Origin: Candidatus Amarolinea dominans
GTDB lineage: Bacteria > Chloroflexota > Anaerolineae > SSC4 > Amarolineaceae
Length of the DNA: 64,000 nt
Assembly: GCA_016719785.1 (NCBI GenBank)
Contig: JADJYJ010000014.1
Span: forward strand, 1 to 64,000
Direction of reading: 5' to 3'
Below are positions 7,923 to 16,559 of the stretch, one piece after another. Position numbers and translations under genes: made by a program. Each line of letters begins with the position of its first letter. Position 1 is the stretch's first letter. The notes below the pieces were generated by a model. That model was given only the letters and a program-made list of their open reading frames with translations, was not told where the DNA came from and did no database searches.

Positions 7923-8465
7923 CTACTGGATCAACGAAGTGCTGTGTCCATTGCTGGGAGGGCAAAAATGCCCGCGTGGGTCAATGGGCTGACCGCATAG
8001 CGGGCAGGTGGGGCGCCCCGCCGCCACCAGGGCCAGGGCATGTTCGCTGAAGTCGCGCATCATCTCACGCCCGGCCACAAAGCGAGCCAGGGCCGCCTGA
8101 CTGCTGCCTTCGGCATCCTCAACCACCAACTCCTGCGCAATGATGATCACCAGGGCGCGTGCCTCATCGTAGCCCAAGCCAATCTGCCCGATCATAAAGG
8201 CCGGATAGACCGGCTCCTCCAGGGTCATGCGCGGGTTGTTGACGTTGACCAAATCGGTGCGCAGTTGGGGGAGCACATCCCCAACCTGTTCGAGCAACTG
8301 GGAGATGCCGATCGCCAGCGCCTGTACCTGCTGTTTTTCAATTTTCAACGTCACCACGCGCAGGCCGCTACGCGCCTGCAAGTAGAAGTCGCGTTGGCCC
8401 GGCCGGCCAATGGCGCCAACGGTGATGCGAGATACCGGATCAAAATCGTAATCAAACTGCGGCAT
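7923..8465 (-). CDS. DUF3090 family protein
   Basis: A 180-residue protein. MPQFDYDFDPVSRITVGAIG, then PGQRDFYLQAR, TLKIEKQQVQAL and the C-terminal CPLCGQPIDPRGHFCPP, match DUF3090, found mainly in Actinobacteria and Chloroflexota. The CxxC plus HxC ending suggests a bound metal. In actinobacteria this gene lies next to the MSMEG_4193-type histidine phosphatase, as here (41-base gap), so the two probably act together; the reaction is not known to me. Confidence 0.8.
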   Translation of the reverse strand: MPQFDYDFDPVSRITVGAIGRPGQRDFYLQARSGLRVVTLKIEKQQVQALAIGISQLLEQVGDVLPQLRTDLVNVNNPRMTLEEPVYPAFMIGQIGLGYDEARALVIIIAQELVVEDAEGSSQAALARFVAGREMMRDFSEHALALVAAGRPTCPLCGQPIDPRGHFCPPSNGHSTSLIQ

Positions 8466-8505
8466 ATCTGTTTCCTTTTTTACACAACTATTGGCGCAAC
8501 GTCGT

Positions 8506-9150
8506 TTACGGAATTTTCTGCTGTTCTTCCACAAAACTGGGCAGCACGCCTGTGTCATTGAAATGTTCCAGGCGAGCGTGGCCAGGCGCTGCAAAACGCA
8601 GCACAGTGACGGACGCCGGGCTAATCACGAGTCGCTGAAACAGATCCAGATGCAGGCCGAGGTAATGGGCCACGGCCGCCTTGAGAATGTCAGCGTGCGA
8701 CACGACCAGAATAGTATCATCTGGATGCGTTCTGCGCAAGCGTTCCAGCGCACCAATGACGCGCGTTTGCGCCTCCAGCAGACTCTCGCCATCAGGAAAG
8801 CGCGCCAGGCTGGGCGCGATCATCAGCAGCGGCCAGAGATCGGTCTCGCGCATCGCCTTGAGTGGCATGCCTGTCCATTGCCCATAGTACACTTCGCCCA
8901 GGTCAGGATCCTGTTCCACAGGCAAGCGCAGGCGGTCAGCCAGGGGCGCCGCGGTTTCCAGGGCGCGCTCCAGCGGGCTGCTGTAAATCGCTTTGATCGG
9001 AATGTGCGCCAGGCGCTCTGCTAACTCATGCGCCTGCTGCTGACCAGCCGCGTTGAGATGGACACCAGGTGTCCATCCGGCCAGGCGCTCACCAACCCAA
9101 TCGTTGGTGGCATGTCGTACAAGAAGAAGAGTGGTCAAGCGCTTGCTCAC
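8506..9150 (-). CDS. Histidine phosphatase (MSMEG_4193-like)
   Basis: A 214-residue member of the phosphoglycerate-mutase-like superfamily. LLVRHATNDW holds the catalytic RHxxN variant of RHG. IYSSPLERALETA and the late VVSHADILKA (second catalytic His) complete the fold, and the acidic motif GEVYYGQWTG lies between. It starts with GTG at 9150. It is upstream of DUF3090 in the same direction, the conserved pair. Substrate unknown. Confidence 0.85.
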   Translation of the reverse strand: MSKRLTTLLLVRHATNDWVGERLAGWTPGVHLNAAGQQQAHELAERLAHIPIKAIYSSPLERALETAAPLADRLRLPVEQDPDLGEVYYGQWTGMPLKAMRETDLWPLLMIAPSLARFPDGESLLEAQTRVIGALERLRRTHPDDTILVVSHADILKAAVAHYLGLHLDLFQRLVISPASVTVLRFAAPGHARLEHFNDTGVLPSFVEEQQKIP

Positions 9151-9160
9151 TGCGTGTAGA

Positions 9161-9199
9161 AAAACGCACCTGCGGGCTTACGGCTCGCAGGTGCGTTTT
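9161..9199 (-). terminator. Terminator downstream of korB
   Basis: Inverted repeat with 14-base arms (AAAACGCACCTGCG at 9161-9174 and its complement at 9186-9199) and an 11-base loop. Read on the minus strand it ends in a T run and sits 10 bases past the korB stop. Its flanking A tract could also make it work on the other strand. Confidence 0.8.
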
Positions 9200-9209
9200 G
9201 ATGGACAGA

Positions 9210-10298
9210 TTACGCCAATCCGCGCATCAGCGCGGCAAGTTGCGCACGCGAGGGGCGCAGCTTTTCGTTAGCCATCATCGCCAGCGGCTCCTGATCGGCG
9301 ATATTCACCAGATCAGGCATCGTGGGCTGGTTCGGGTTGATGTGAATCAGGCCGGTGATGATCTGCCGCGTGGTCTCGGCCTCGCGTAGAACCTGCACCG
9401 CCTGCATCCAGTCGGTCGGGTCGTAGGCGGTGTCCAGTTTCTTCAGCCGGACGTGCGATCCGTCGTGCATTTCGACATCCACGGCCGTGCCCGGCTCGTA
9501 ATCCACCGTGATTTCCTGATAGGCGGGAATGTACGTCACCTCGTGCAGCGGTTCTTCGTGCGTGCGACCATACGAGTAGCTCTTGGTTGACTCGTCATGA
9601 TCGTTGAAGGTGACGCAAGGGCTGATGATGTCAATCACGGCCGTGCCGCGGTGGCTGAGTGCAGCCTTGAGCAGCTCGCGCACCTGCTTGGCATCACCGG
9701 CGAAGGAGCGCGCGACGAAGCCGCAGCCCACAATGAGCGCTTCCATGCACAGGTCAATCGGCCGGAATTCGTTGGTGCCCGCATATTTGAGCACCTGCCC
9801 GATGTCGGCCGTCGGCGAGAACTGGCCTTTGGTCAGGCCGTAGACGCCGTTATTTTCGATGATGTACACCATGGGCACGTTGCGGCGCACCAGGTGCTTG
9901 AACTGACCGATGCCGATGCTGCCGGTGTCGCCGTCGCCGCTGACGGCGATGGCGCGCAGGGTGTGGTTGGCCAGGCAGGCGCCGGTGGCAATCGAGGGCA
10001 TACGGCCATGCAATGAGTTGAAGCCGTGCGACCGGTTCAAGAAATAGGCCGGCGATTTGCTGGAGCAGCCAATGCCGCTCAGCTTGATGACCTCGTGCGG
10101 CTTCAGCGCCATCTCATAGGCCACGCGCACGATCTGATTGGAAATTGAGTTGTGGCCGCAGCCGACACACAGGGTGGAAGGCGAACCGTCGTAATCCTTC
10201 AGTTCAAGCCCGACCAGGTTCAGCTTGAGATTGCCGTTCGTCCTGGTCTTGCCGTCCGAACCGGCGATGGTCGTGGTGGTTGGAAGTGGAGTTGCCAT
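9210..10298 (-). CDS. korB: 2-oxoacid:ferredoxin oxidoreductase, beta subunit
   Basis: A 362-residue TPP-binding subunit. TLCVGCGHNSI supplies the usual Cys pair, SGIGCSSKSPAYF follows, and AVSGDGDTGSIG...NNGVYGLTKGQ is the TPP/Mg site. With KorA it oxidises a 2-oxoacid, most likely 2-oxoglutarate, and reduces ferredoxin, which links it to the TCA cycle or its reductive form. Only 4 bases separate it from korA, and the order alpha then beta is standard. The exact substrate cannot be read from sequence alone. About 70 residues at the C-terminus exceed the shortest homologues. Confidence 0.93.
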   Translation of the reverse strand: MATPLPTTTTIAGSDGKTRTNGNLKLNLVGLELKDYDGSPSTLCVGCGHNSISNQIVRVAYEMALKPHEVIKLSGIGCSSKSPAYFLNRSHGFNSLHGRMPSIATGACLANHTLRAIAVSGDGDTGSIGIGQFKHLVRRNVPMVYIIENNGVYGLTKGQFSPTADIGQVLKYAGTNEFRPIDLCMEALIVGCGFVARSFAGDAKQVRELLKAALSHRGTAVIDIISPCVTFNDHDESTKSYSYGRTHEEPLHEVTYIPAYQEITVDYEPGTAVDVEMHDGSHVRLKKLDTAYDPTDWMQAVQVLREAETTRQIITGLIHINPNQPTMPDLVNIADQEPLAMMANEKLRPSRAQLAALMRGLA

Positions 10299-10302
10299 GA
10301 TG

Positions 10303-12138
10303 TTATCGCTCCTGCTCCATGATGGACTCGGTGAGAAAACGCGCGGTCAGCGGCAGGCCGTCGCACTTGGTGAGCCTGCGCAGTTTGGGTGCATACTCGG
10401 GCAGTTCCATGCATAAAATCTCGGCCATCTGCCCTTCGAAGTTGAGTTCGATCACGTAGATGCGGTCATGCCGCGCCACGAACTCGCGTAGCGTCTCCTC
10501 GATGGGCAGCGCACGCACGCGCAGGTAGTTGGTTTCGATCCCCTGCTTGCGCAACCGGTCACGCGCCTCCAGCACAGCCGGGTCGGCCGAGCCATACGAG
10601 ATGATGCCGATCTTAGTAGCCGCCGCGTCATCCACCACCGGTTTGGGAACCAGGGTGCGCGCGGTATCGTGCTTCTTGTACAGGCGGGCCAGGTTTTGCT
10701 CCCAGTCGTCTGGCCGCTCGCTGTACACCGCCTTGGCATTATGTCCGGTGCCGCGGGTGAAGTAGGCGGCGCGGTAATCTTTGGTGCCGGGCAGCGTGCG
10801 GTAGCCGATACCGTCGCCATCCACATCCTCGAAGCGCGCCCAACTGCCCAGGCGCTGGATGTCTTCCGCGGTCAACACCTTGCCACGATCGAGCGGTTTC
10901 TCAGGATAGTTGAAAGGGTCGCTCATCCACAGATTCATGCCAATGTCCAGGTCACTCAGCACGAAAACCGGCGTCTGCAGGCGCTCGGCCAGATCGAAGG
11001 CCTGGATACCAAAATCGAAACATTCGCTCACCGAACTGGGCAAGAGTACCACATGGCGGGTGTCGCCGTGACCCATCGTATAGGCCATCAGCACATCGCC
11101 CTGCGCCACGCGCGTCGGCAGGCCGGTGCTGGGGCCCATGCGCTGCACATCCCAGATGACCACCGGCACTTCGGCAAAGAAGCCCATGCCCGCGTATTCG
11201 GTCATCAGCGAGAGGCCAGGGCCGGAGGTGGAGGTCATGCTGCGCGCGCCGGCCCAACCGGCGCCAATCGCCGTGCCGATCGCGGCAATCTCATCTTCCG
11301 ACTGCAGGACCGCAAAGGTGGGCTTGCCGTTTTCGTCCATGCGCAACTGCGGCAAATACTCGTTCAGCGCCTCGGCTACACTGGTGGCCGGGGTGATCGG
11401 GTACCAGGCCACCACCTGCACGCCACCAAAAACGGAGCCTAAGGCGGCCGCGATGTTGCCTTCGATCATGATCTTGCCCTGCGTCTTGTCCATAGGCTCG
11501 ACGCGGAAGGGATCGGTCTTCGTCAGGTTGGCGCCCGACCAGTCGTAGGCCATCTTGACCACAGTCAAGTTCAGGTTGATCGGTTTGGTTTTGCCGCCGA
11601 ACTGGGTGTGCAGGGCGCCCTTGACATCTTCCAGGTCAATGCCCAGGAGATAGGCCAGGGCGCCTACGTAGACCATGTTGGCGATGTAATTCTTGATCTT
11701 GTCTTCGGCGCCTGATGCCTTGACAAATTCTTTGACCGGAACCCCGTAGTAGGTCACATCGGTGCGACTGCGGGCAAATTTCCATTCGAGGGGATGGATG
11801 CAGATGCCGCCCGCCGGTAGGCTGGCCAGGTCCTGCTCCGCCGTCTTCTCATTGAAGGCGACGAGAATCTCAGTCCCTTCGCGGCGGGCAATGTAGCCGT
11901 CCTTGCTGATCCGAATGGTGTACCAGGTGGGCAGGCCCTGAATGTTGGATGGAAAGAGGTTCTTGCCGTTGACAGGAATGCCCATGCGAAAAATAGAGCG
12001 AATAATCGAAATGTTGGCCGTCTGGCTCCCGGAGCCATTGGGGGTCGCTACAACAATCGAGAAATCGTTGACGACGTCCGGCCTGGCCGGAGCCGCCGCG
12101 GGCGCCGGGTGATCTAGCACAGCCGTTGTGCTTGACAT
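10303..12138 (-). CDS. korA: 2-oxoacid:ferredoxin oxidoreductase, fused gamma-alpha subunit
   Basis: A 611-residue protein with the gamma domain first (about residues 25-210: VVATPNGSGSQTANISIIRS through GGKTKPINLN) and the alpha domain after (about 225-600: GNIAAALGSVFGGVQVVAWY, PITPATSVAEALNEYL and SMTSTSGPGLSLMTEYAGMG). This gamma-alpha fusion is the normal form in KorAB/OFOR enzymes. AGGAGGAG lies about 8 bases before the ATG. The first 25 residues are Ala/Pro-rich and probably flexible. Transcribed with korB. Confidence 0.93.
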   Translation of the reverse strand: MSSTTAVLDHPAPAAAPARPDVVNDFSIVVATPNGSGSQTANISIIRSIFRMGIPVNGKNLFPSNIQGLPTWYTIRISKDGYIARREGTEILVAFNEKTAEQDLASLPAGGICIHPLEWKFARSRTDVTYYGVPVKEFVKASGAEDKIKNYIANMVYVGALAYLLGIDLEDVKGALHTQFGGKTKPINLNLTVVKMAYDWSGANLTKTDPFRVEPMDKTQGKIMIEGNIAAALGSVFGGVQVVAWYPITPATSVAEALNEYLPQLRMDENGKPTFAVLQSEDEIAAIGTAIGAGWAGARSMTSTSGPGLSLMTEYAGMGFFAEVPVVIWDVQRMGPSTGLPTRVAQGDVLMAYTMGHGDTRHVVLLPSSVSECFDFGIQAFDLAERLQTPVFVLSDLDIGMNLWMSDPFNYPEKPLDRGKVLTAEDIQRLGSWARFEDVDGDGIGYRTLPGTKDYRAAYFTRGTGHNAKAVYSERPDDWEQNLARLYKKHDTARTLVPKPVVDDAAATKIGIISYGSADPAVLEARDRLRKQGIETNYLRVRALPIEETLREFVARHDRIYVIELNFEGQMAEILCMELPEYAPKLRRLTKCDGLPLTARFLTESIMEQER

Positions 12139-12281
12139 TGAGAGTCTCCTCCTGAAATAACCTTTGTGCCGATGAGATTGGGCAGGGCGTAAGACGCAAT
12201 CGCCTTCTGGCCTGATTCACGTCGTACGTCGCGTCCGTTTCCATTTCAAGACAATTCTAAGGCGGTAGGCAATGGGCCGCT

Positions 12282-12305
12282 ATGAAATGGATCATGAAAT
12301 GGATC
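12282..12305. repeat. 12-bp direct repeat in the korA leader
   Basis: ATGAAATGGATC occurs twice in tandem with no gap between the carrier-protein gene and korA, close to the candidate -10. It could be a simple duplication or a regulator site; nothing else supports either. Confidence 0.6.
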
Positions 12306-12308
12306 ATT

Positions 12309-12317
12309 ATTGTATCA
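12309..12317 (-). promoter_or_regulatory. Possible extended -10 promoter of korAB
   Basis: On the minus strand, TGATACAAT forms an extended -10 element (TGn plus TACAAT). No good -35 is visible. It would give a leader of about 160 bases before korA. A 12-base direct repeat lies just downstream of the predicted start. Confidence 0.35.
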
Positions 12318-12342
12318 CAAAGTAGATGTGATTGCACGAAAA

Positions 12343-12849
12343 TCAGAGGGCCTGCAACTCAACCAGCAGTTGCCCCCGTTCCACCACCTGACCGGCGGCA
12401 CAGCGCACCGCGCGCACCTGGCCGGCAAAGGGAGCCACCATGCGCAGCTCCATCTTCATCGCTTCGAGCAGCAGCAGCGTCTGCCCACGCTCCACCGTGT
12501 CGCCCACATGCACCAGCACATCGAGCACCTGGCCTGGCATGGCCGCTTCCAGGCCACCGTCGGCTGCGCCCGGCGCGCGGCGCCGTTGTTTGGTGCGCGG
12601 GTCCGGTCGCCGCAAAATGTAGGTACGCGCGCCCGTCAGCGCCACATGCCGCTGCAGACCATCGTGCGCCACCCATGCGCGCGTCCGCCGGCCGTTCATG
12701 TTGAGCACGATGACCCCATGTTGCGGCCGCTGCGCCTCGACCGCATACGCCCGGCCGTCCACCGTCACCCGGTAGCGATCGCCATCCTGCTCGATCTTGA
12801 CGACGCGCACCCCATCTTCATCACCGGTCGCATGATACCGAAATTCCAT
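12343..12849 (-). CDS. Biotinyl/lipoyl-carrier domain protein
   Basis: A 168-residue protein. The C-terminal 75 residues are a biotinyl domain: AAMPGQVLDVLVHVGDTVER, then LLLLEAMKMELRMVAPFAG, where the Lys in EAMKMEL is the modified residue. The N-terminal 85 residues are a beta-rich region typical of stand-alone carrier subunits of acyl-CoA carboxylases. No carboxylase or biotin ligase gene is in the window, so its partner is elsewhere. ATG 12849 immediately abuts a 9-base tandem repeat, which keeps the frame open upstream. Confidence 0.85.
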   Translation of the reverse strand: MEFRYHATGDEDGVRVVKIEQDGDRYRVTVDGRAYAVEAQRPQHGVIVLNMNGRRTRAWVAHDGLQRHVALTGARTYILRRPDPRTKQRRRAPGAADGGLEAAMPGQVLDVLVHVGDTVERGQTLLLLEAMKMELRMVAPFAGQVRAVRCAAGQVVERGQLLVELQAL

Positions 12850-12884
12850 TATGCCCTTTATGCCCTTTATGCCCTTTATGCCCC
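12850..12884. repeat. 9-bp tandem repeat between carrier and carbamoyltransferase genes
   Basis: About four copies of TATGCCCTT (the last incomplete) fill the whole gap between the stop of the carbamoyltransferase and the ATG of the carrier gene on the minus strand. The unit length keeps frame (Gly-Ile-Lys repeats), so copy-number change would alter the leader rather than break the frame. Confidence 0.9.
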
Positions 12885-14611
12885 TACTTTTCCAGCCAGA
12901 AATCGCCGATTGCCAGGCCGTCCAGGCCGCTGCCGTAGAAGGTGCGCACCGCGTCCTGCGGCGTGTTGACAATCGGCTCGCCCTTGACGTTGAAACTGGT
13001 GTTGAGAATCATCGGCACGCCGGTCAGCTTTTCGAACTCGTCAATCACCCGGTACCAGCGCGGCAGGTCCTCGGCGCGCACGGTCTGCGGACGCACGGTG
13101 TTGTCCACATGCACCACCGCGGCAATCTGATCGGCCACTTCCGGGCGCACGTCGAAGGTCAGGATCATGAACGGCGCCTCGATGGGATTCAGCACAAAAT
13201 CGCCGATGCGCTCCGCCTTGATCGAGGGGGCGAACGGTCGCCACGGTTCGCGGTATTTGACCGCTTCGTTGATCCTGTCCTTGACCGCCGCGCCAATGGG
13301 CGAGGCGATGATGGAACGGCTGCCCAGCGCGCGCGGCCCGGCCTCCATGCGCCCCTGGAACCAGCCCACGATGCCGCCCTGCGCGATGCGCGCCGCGGCG
13401 CGGCGCTCCAGGCGGCCGTTGGGCAGATACTCGTACCTTAGCTTGTGTCCATCGAGCACCGCCTTGATCTCGGCGTTGCTGTAGTCTGGCCCGTAATGCA
13501 CCAGGCGCTGCTCGAAGCGCGGGTCGTCGCCCATCTCCGCGGCCACCAACTGCGCCGCGCCCAGGGCCGAACCGGCATCGTTGCTCACCGGCTGGATGAA
13601 GAGCCGATCCACCGCGCCGCTGTCCAGGATGACGCGGTTCATCTTGCAGTTCAAGGCCACGCCGCCGGCCAGGCACAGCGTGCGGCAGCCGGTCCGCGCC
13701 ACGGCACGGCGCGCCAGTCCTACCGCGATCTGCTCCAGGCGATCCTGCACCGCCCAGGCGATGTTCTGCTGACGCGGCGTGATGTCATCCCCGTACTTGA
13801 ACGGCAGACCCAGCTCATGCACCAGCTTGTCGGTGTAGCGGTCGCCGTACGTGTGCGCGCCGAAGAAGAAGTAGCTCGGATCAATCCGATAGCTACCGTC
13901 CGGGGAGATGGGCGCAATGCGCTCGAAGAGTGCGGCGATCTCAGGATCGTACGCGCCGTAGCAGGCCAGCCCCATCACGCTGCCCTCGTCCGAGTAGGGC
14001 CGAAAACCCAGGAACTCGGTCAGGCCCGCGTACATCCAGCCCGTGGAATCAGGAATGTCGAAGCTCTCGACCTGCGTGATTTCCATGCCCTTGCCGTGCC
14101 AGATCACCGTACACTGCTCCTCGCCGCTGGCGTCAATCGTCAGGATGGTCGCCTCATCGAAGCCGGACGACCAGAAGGCCGCGGCCGCGTGGGTCTTGTG
14201 ATGCCCCACATAGCGAACGGGCCGCATCTGGCCGCGGTCCGCACCCTTGATGAGACTGGCGGTGATGCGATGCTGCACGTAGTCCGGCTGGAAGCGCTGT
14301 AAAATCTGTTTTTCGCTGATGTAGGTCAGCCAACCTTTGTCGCCGTAGCGGCGCTCGACATCGTCATAGAAGCGAGGCATGAAATCGGTGTACTTGGCAA
14401 CATCCCACGATACCGCAATCGCATCAATGTCACTCAGCTTCAGCCCACCGGCCTTCAGACAGTATTGGCTGGCGCGGCTGGGCAGCAGGCCCGGCGCCTG
14501 CTTGATGCGCACGAAACGCTCTTCTTCGGCCATCGCGATCAGCTTGCCGTCTATCAGTAAACAGGCCCCGGTTGACTGTGGGCCTTCGGTGCAAATTCCC
14601 AGGATATTCAT
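12884..14611 (-). CDS. NodU/CmcH-family carbamoyltransferase
   Basis: A 575-residue protein of typical length. The N-terminal YrdC/Kae1-like part holds VGHHKTHAAAAFWSSGFDEA (metal-binding His pair) and LTIDASGEEQCTVIW. The C-terminal part holds FQGRMEAGPRALGSRSIIA and REPWRPFAPSI, as in TobZ and NodU. It transfers a carbamoyl group from carbamoyl phosphate, usually to a sugar or polyketide hydroxyl. The divergent neighbour is a polysaccharide locus, so a glycan substrate is plausible, but this is inference. It is driven by its own promoter at 14661-14689. Confidence 0.9.
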   Translation of the reverse strand: MNILGICTEGPQSTGACLLIDGKLIAMAEEERFVRIKQAPGLLPSRASQYCLKAGGLKLSDIDAIAVSWDVAKYTDFMPRFYDDVERRYGDKGWLTYISEKQILQRFQPDYVQHRITASLIKGADRGQMRPVRYVGHHKTHAAAAFWSSGFDEATILTIDASGEEQCTVIWHGKGMEITQVESFDIPDSTGWMYAGLTEFLGFRPYSDEGSVMGLACYGAYDPEIAALFERIAPISPDGSYRIDPSYFFFGAHTYGDRYTDKLVHELGLPFKYGDDITPRQQNIAWAVQDRLEQIAVGLARRAVARTGCRTLCLAGGVALNCKMNRVILDSGAVDRLFIQPVSNDAGSALGAAQLVAAEMGDDPRFEQRLVHYGPDYSNAEIKAVLDGHKLRYEYLPNGRLERRAAARIAQGGIVGWFQGRMEAGPRALGSRSIIASPIGAAVKDRINEAVKYREPWRPFAPSIKAERIGDFVLNPIEAPFMILTFDVRPEVADQIAAVVHVDNTVRPQTVRAEDLPRWYRVIDEFEKLTGVPMILNTSFNVKGEPIVNTPQDAVRTFYGSGLDGLAIGDFWLEK

Positions 14612-14660
14612 GATACTCCGCGTGTAAATATAAATTATTGGTCATTCGTAGCCAGGCTCC

Positions 14661-14689
14661 ATGATAGCACAGGGCCAAAAGTGCGTCAA
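14661..14689 (-). promoter_or_regulatory. Promoter of the carbamoyltransferase gene
   Basis: On the minus strand TTGACG (14689-14684) and TATCAT (14666-14661) are separated by 17 bases. Predicted start near 14654, leader about 43 bases. Confidence 0.6.
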
Positions 14690-14715
14690 AAGGCGTTGTG
14701 ACCTCACCTCGACCG

Positions 14716-14768
14716 GGGAAGGGGAGAAGGGGAGAAGGGGAAGGGGAGAAGGGGAGATGGGGGGAAGG
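14716..14768. repeat. GGGGAGAA-type purine tandem repeat
   Basis: An irregular run of GGGGAAGG and GGGGAGAA units in the divergent region between the carbamoyltransferase and zinc-ribbon genes. Low-complexity polypurine tract; no gene in it. Confidence 0.8.
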
Positions 14769-14794
14769 GCGACATTTGCACATCGGGGTCATGA

Positions 14795-14823
14795 TTGGCG
14801 AGAAACCGTTTTTGCGGTAGAAT
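14795..14823 (+). promoter_or_regulatory. Probable promoter of the zinc-ribbon gene
   Basis: TTGGCG at 14795-14800 and TAGAAT at 14818-14823, 17 bases apart; start expected near 14830, about 55 bases before the ATG at 14886. Confidence 0.5.
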
Positions 14824-14885
14824 TGAATCCCGAACCAGAAAGCCGAAGAATTCGAGTGAACAGAGGAGTGGACGAGAGAATACTC

Positions 14886-15071
14886 ATGAATGACACCACG
14901 ATCAATGCCTGCATCAACTGCGGCCGCGATGAAAACCAGGTGCCGGTGGCGGCCTGGCGCATGGCGGGCCGCACGTTCCATATCTGCCCCGACTGCCTGC
15001 CGATGCTCATCCATCACCGCGCCGAGGTGATGCCCAAGTGGGGACTGGGTGCGCAAAATCCTGGTCAGTAA
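14886..15071 (+). CDS. Small zinc-ribbon protein
   Basis: A 61-residue protein with INACINCGRDENQVP and, after a short beta region, FHICPDCLPMLIHH. The two CxxC pairs make a classic zinc ribbon. No further domain is present. The ATG at 14886 is the natural start given the promoter just upstream. Function unknown; such proteins often act as small adaptors. The 189 bases after it, up to the Wzz-like gene, hold nothing I recognise. Confidence 0.65.
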   Translation: MNDTTINACINCGRDENQVPVAAWRMAGRTFHICPDCLPMLIHHRAEVMPKWGLGAQNPGQ

Positions 15072-15260
15072 CACATGCCCCATGCTGCGCGGCCGGTCGA
15101 ATGACAGCAAATCCAAATGTACCCGGAATCGAGGCTTCAGCCGGTCTGCCACAGGGTTCTCAAGTGCCCAATAACCGGCTAAAGCCTCCATTCCAGATGT
15201 CTTCAGCGACCACATTTGGAATTCCTGGTCGAATGACGAGCTGAGCATGGCGGAGTCGAG

Positions 15261-16559
15261 ATGAATAACGAGTTCTTGAACAGCATCCATGTGGTGCGGC
15301 GCTGGGCCTGGCTGATTGGCCTGCTGATGCTCGTCACCGTCGCCACGATCTTGTACCTGGGCTACACCGCGCCCGCCAGTTATCAGGCCCGCGTGCGTCT
15401 GCGCGTGCTGGCCGTGGAAACCGAAGCGGTCAGCCTGTTCGCGCCATCCTCTGCGCTGCCCGGGCGCGAGCAGATCATCAACACGCGCGAGGAGTTCTTT
15501 TCGTTCTTGCGCGGCCGCAACATCGCCTGGCAAACCATCGGCGACCTGGGGCTGGCGCTGGACGCGGACACCCTGCAGCAGCGCATGATCTTCGAGGAGC
15601 AGGACGATTTCGTCAGTGTGGTCGCCACCGCAGAACGCCCCGACCTGGCCGAAAAAATCGCCACGACCTATGTCAACTTTGCGCTGCAGGCCTACCGGGA
15701 GTTTCGTCTCTCCCCGGTCAACCAGAGTGTGCAGTTCATCGAAGCGCAACTGGCCGCTGAGCGCCAGAAGCTGACCGCTGCGCAGGATGCCTTTCTCAAG
15801 TTCAGACTTGCCAACGGCATCGAATCGCTGCCCGCGGAAATCGCGACCCTGCAAACTGAGCTGCGGCGTCTGCGTCTGGATCGCGACCAGGCGGTGATCG
15901 AAGAGCAGCAGGCGCAGGCGACGCTTGATCTGTACCAGGCGGCCGCGGACCAGGCGCAGGCGCAGGTCATTGCCCTGCTGGCCCCCGTGCCGACGCCAAA
16001 CCCGCGCACGCCGCGCCCCACACCCACGACGCCGGCGCCGGGCGCGACGGTGACGCCTGACTTCGGCGCTTCGTTGAGCGCCGATGCGCGCCAGCAGTGG
16101 GCGCGCACCTATCAGGACGAGACGCTGCGCTATCAAAACCTGGTCACCGAGCAGCGTGTGCGCAGTCAACAGGCGCGCGCCGCGCAGGCCCGCTATGACC
16201 AGATGATTGCCCAGCGCGCCACAGAGATGTCATCCCTCATCGGTCTGCACACCGAATATGACAACCTGGAGGCCGCGGTCGCACGGGCCAACGACGCGTT
16301 TACCTTCCTGGCCGACAAAGCGACCGAAGCTCGTCTCAAAGAAAACCAGGGCCTGGATTCCGGCTTCCTGCAGATCATCGAGCCGGCGCGCATCCCCACC
16401 GACCCCACCCCTTCGCAAACCACCCGCCTGGCTTTGGTCGGGGCCCTGTTGGCCCTACTGGCCGGCATCGTGCTGGCGTTCGTGCTCGAATTTGCGAAAA
16501 ACCTGCGCCAGGACAGCGCCGCCAGCCGGCCGGCCCCCCGGCATGTACACACACCGTGA
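15261..16559 (+). CDS. Wzz/GumC-like chain-length protein
   Basis: A 432-residue inner-membrane protein. A first membrane segment at about residues 17-38 (WLIGLLMLVTVATILYLGYT) leads to a large periplasmic domain with coiled coils (about 160-235 and 285-330). A Pro-Thr linker (about 243-265) interrupts the coil, and a second membrane segment lies at about 393-415. This is the layout of polysaccharide co-polymerases that set chain length or guide export. No tyrosine-kinase domain is attached. It heads an operon: its stop overlaps the GTG of the next gene. Confidence 0.8.
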   Translation: MNNEFLNSIHVVRRWAWLIGLLMLVTVATILYLGYTAPASYQARVRLRVLAVETEAVSLFAPSSALPGREQIINTREEFFSFLRGRNIAWQTIGDLGLALDADTLQQRMIFEEQDDFVSVVATAERPDLAEKIATTYVNFALQAYREFRLSPVNQSVQFIEAQLAAERQKLTAAQDAFLKFRLANGIESLPAEIATLQTELRRLRLDRDQAVIEEQQAQATLDLYQAAADQAQAQVIALLAPVPTPNPRTPRPTPTTPAPGATVTPDFGASLSADARQQWARTYQDETLRYQNLVTEQRVRSQQARAAQARYDQMIAQRATEMSSLIGLHTEYDNLEAAVARANDAFTFLADKATEARLKENQGLDSGFLQIIEPARIPTDPTPSQTTRLALVGALLALLAGIVLAFVLEFAKNLRQDSAASRPAPRHVHTP

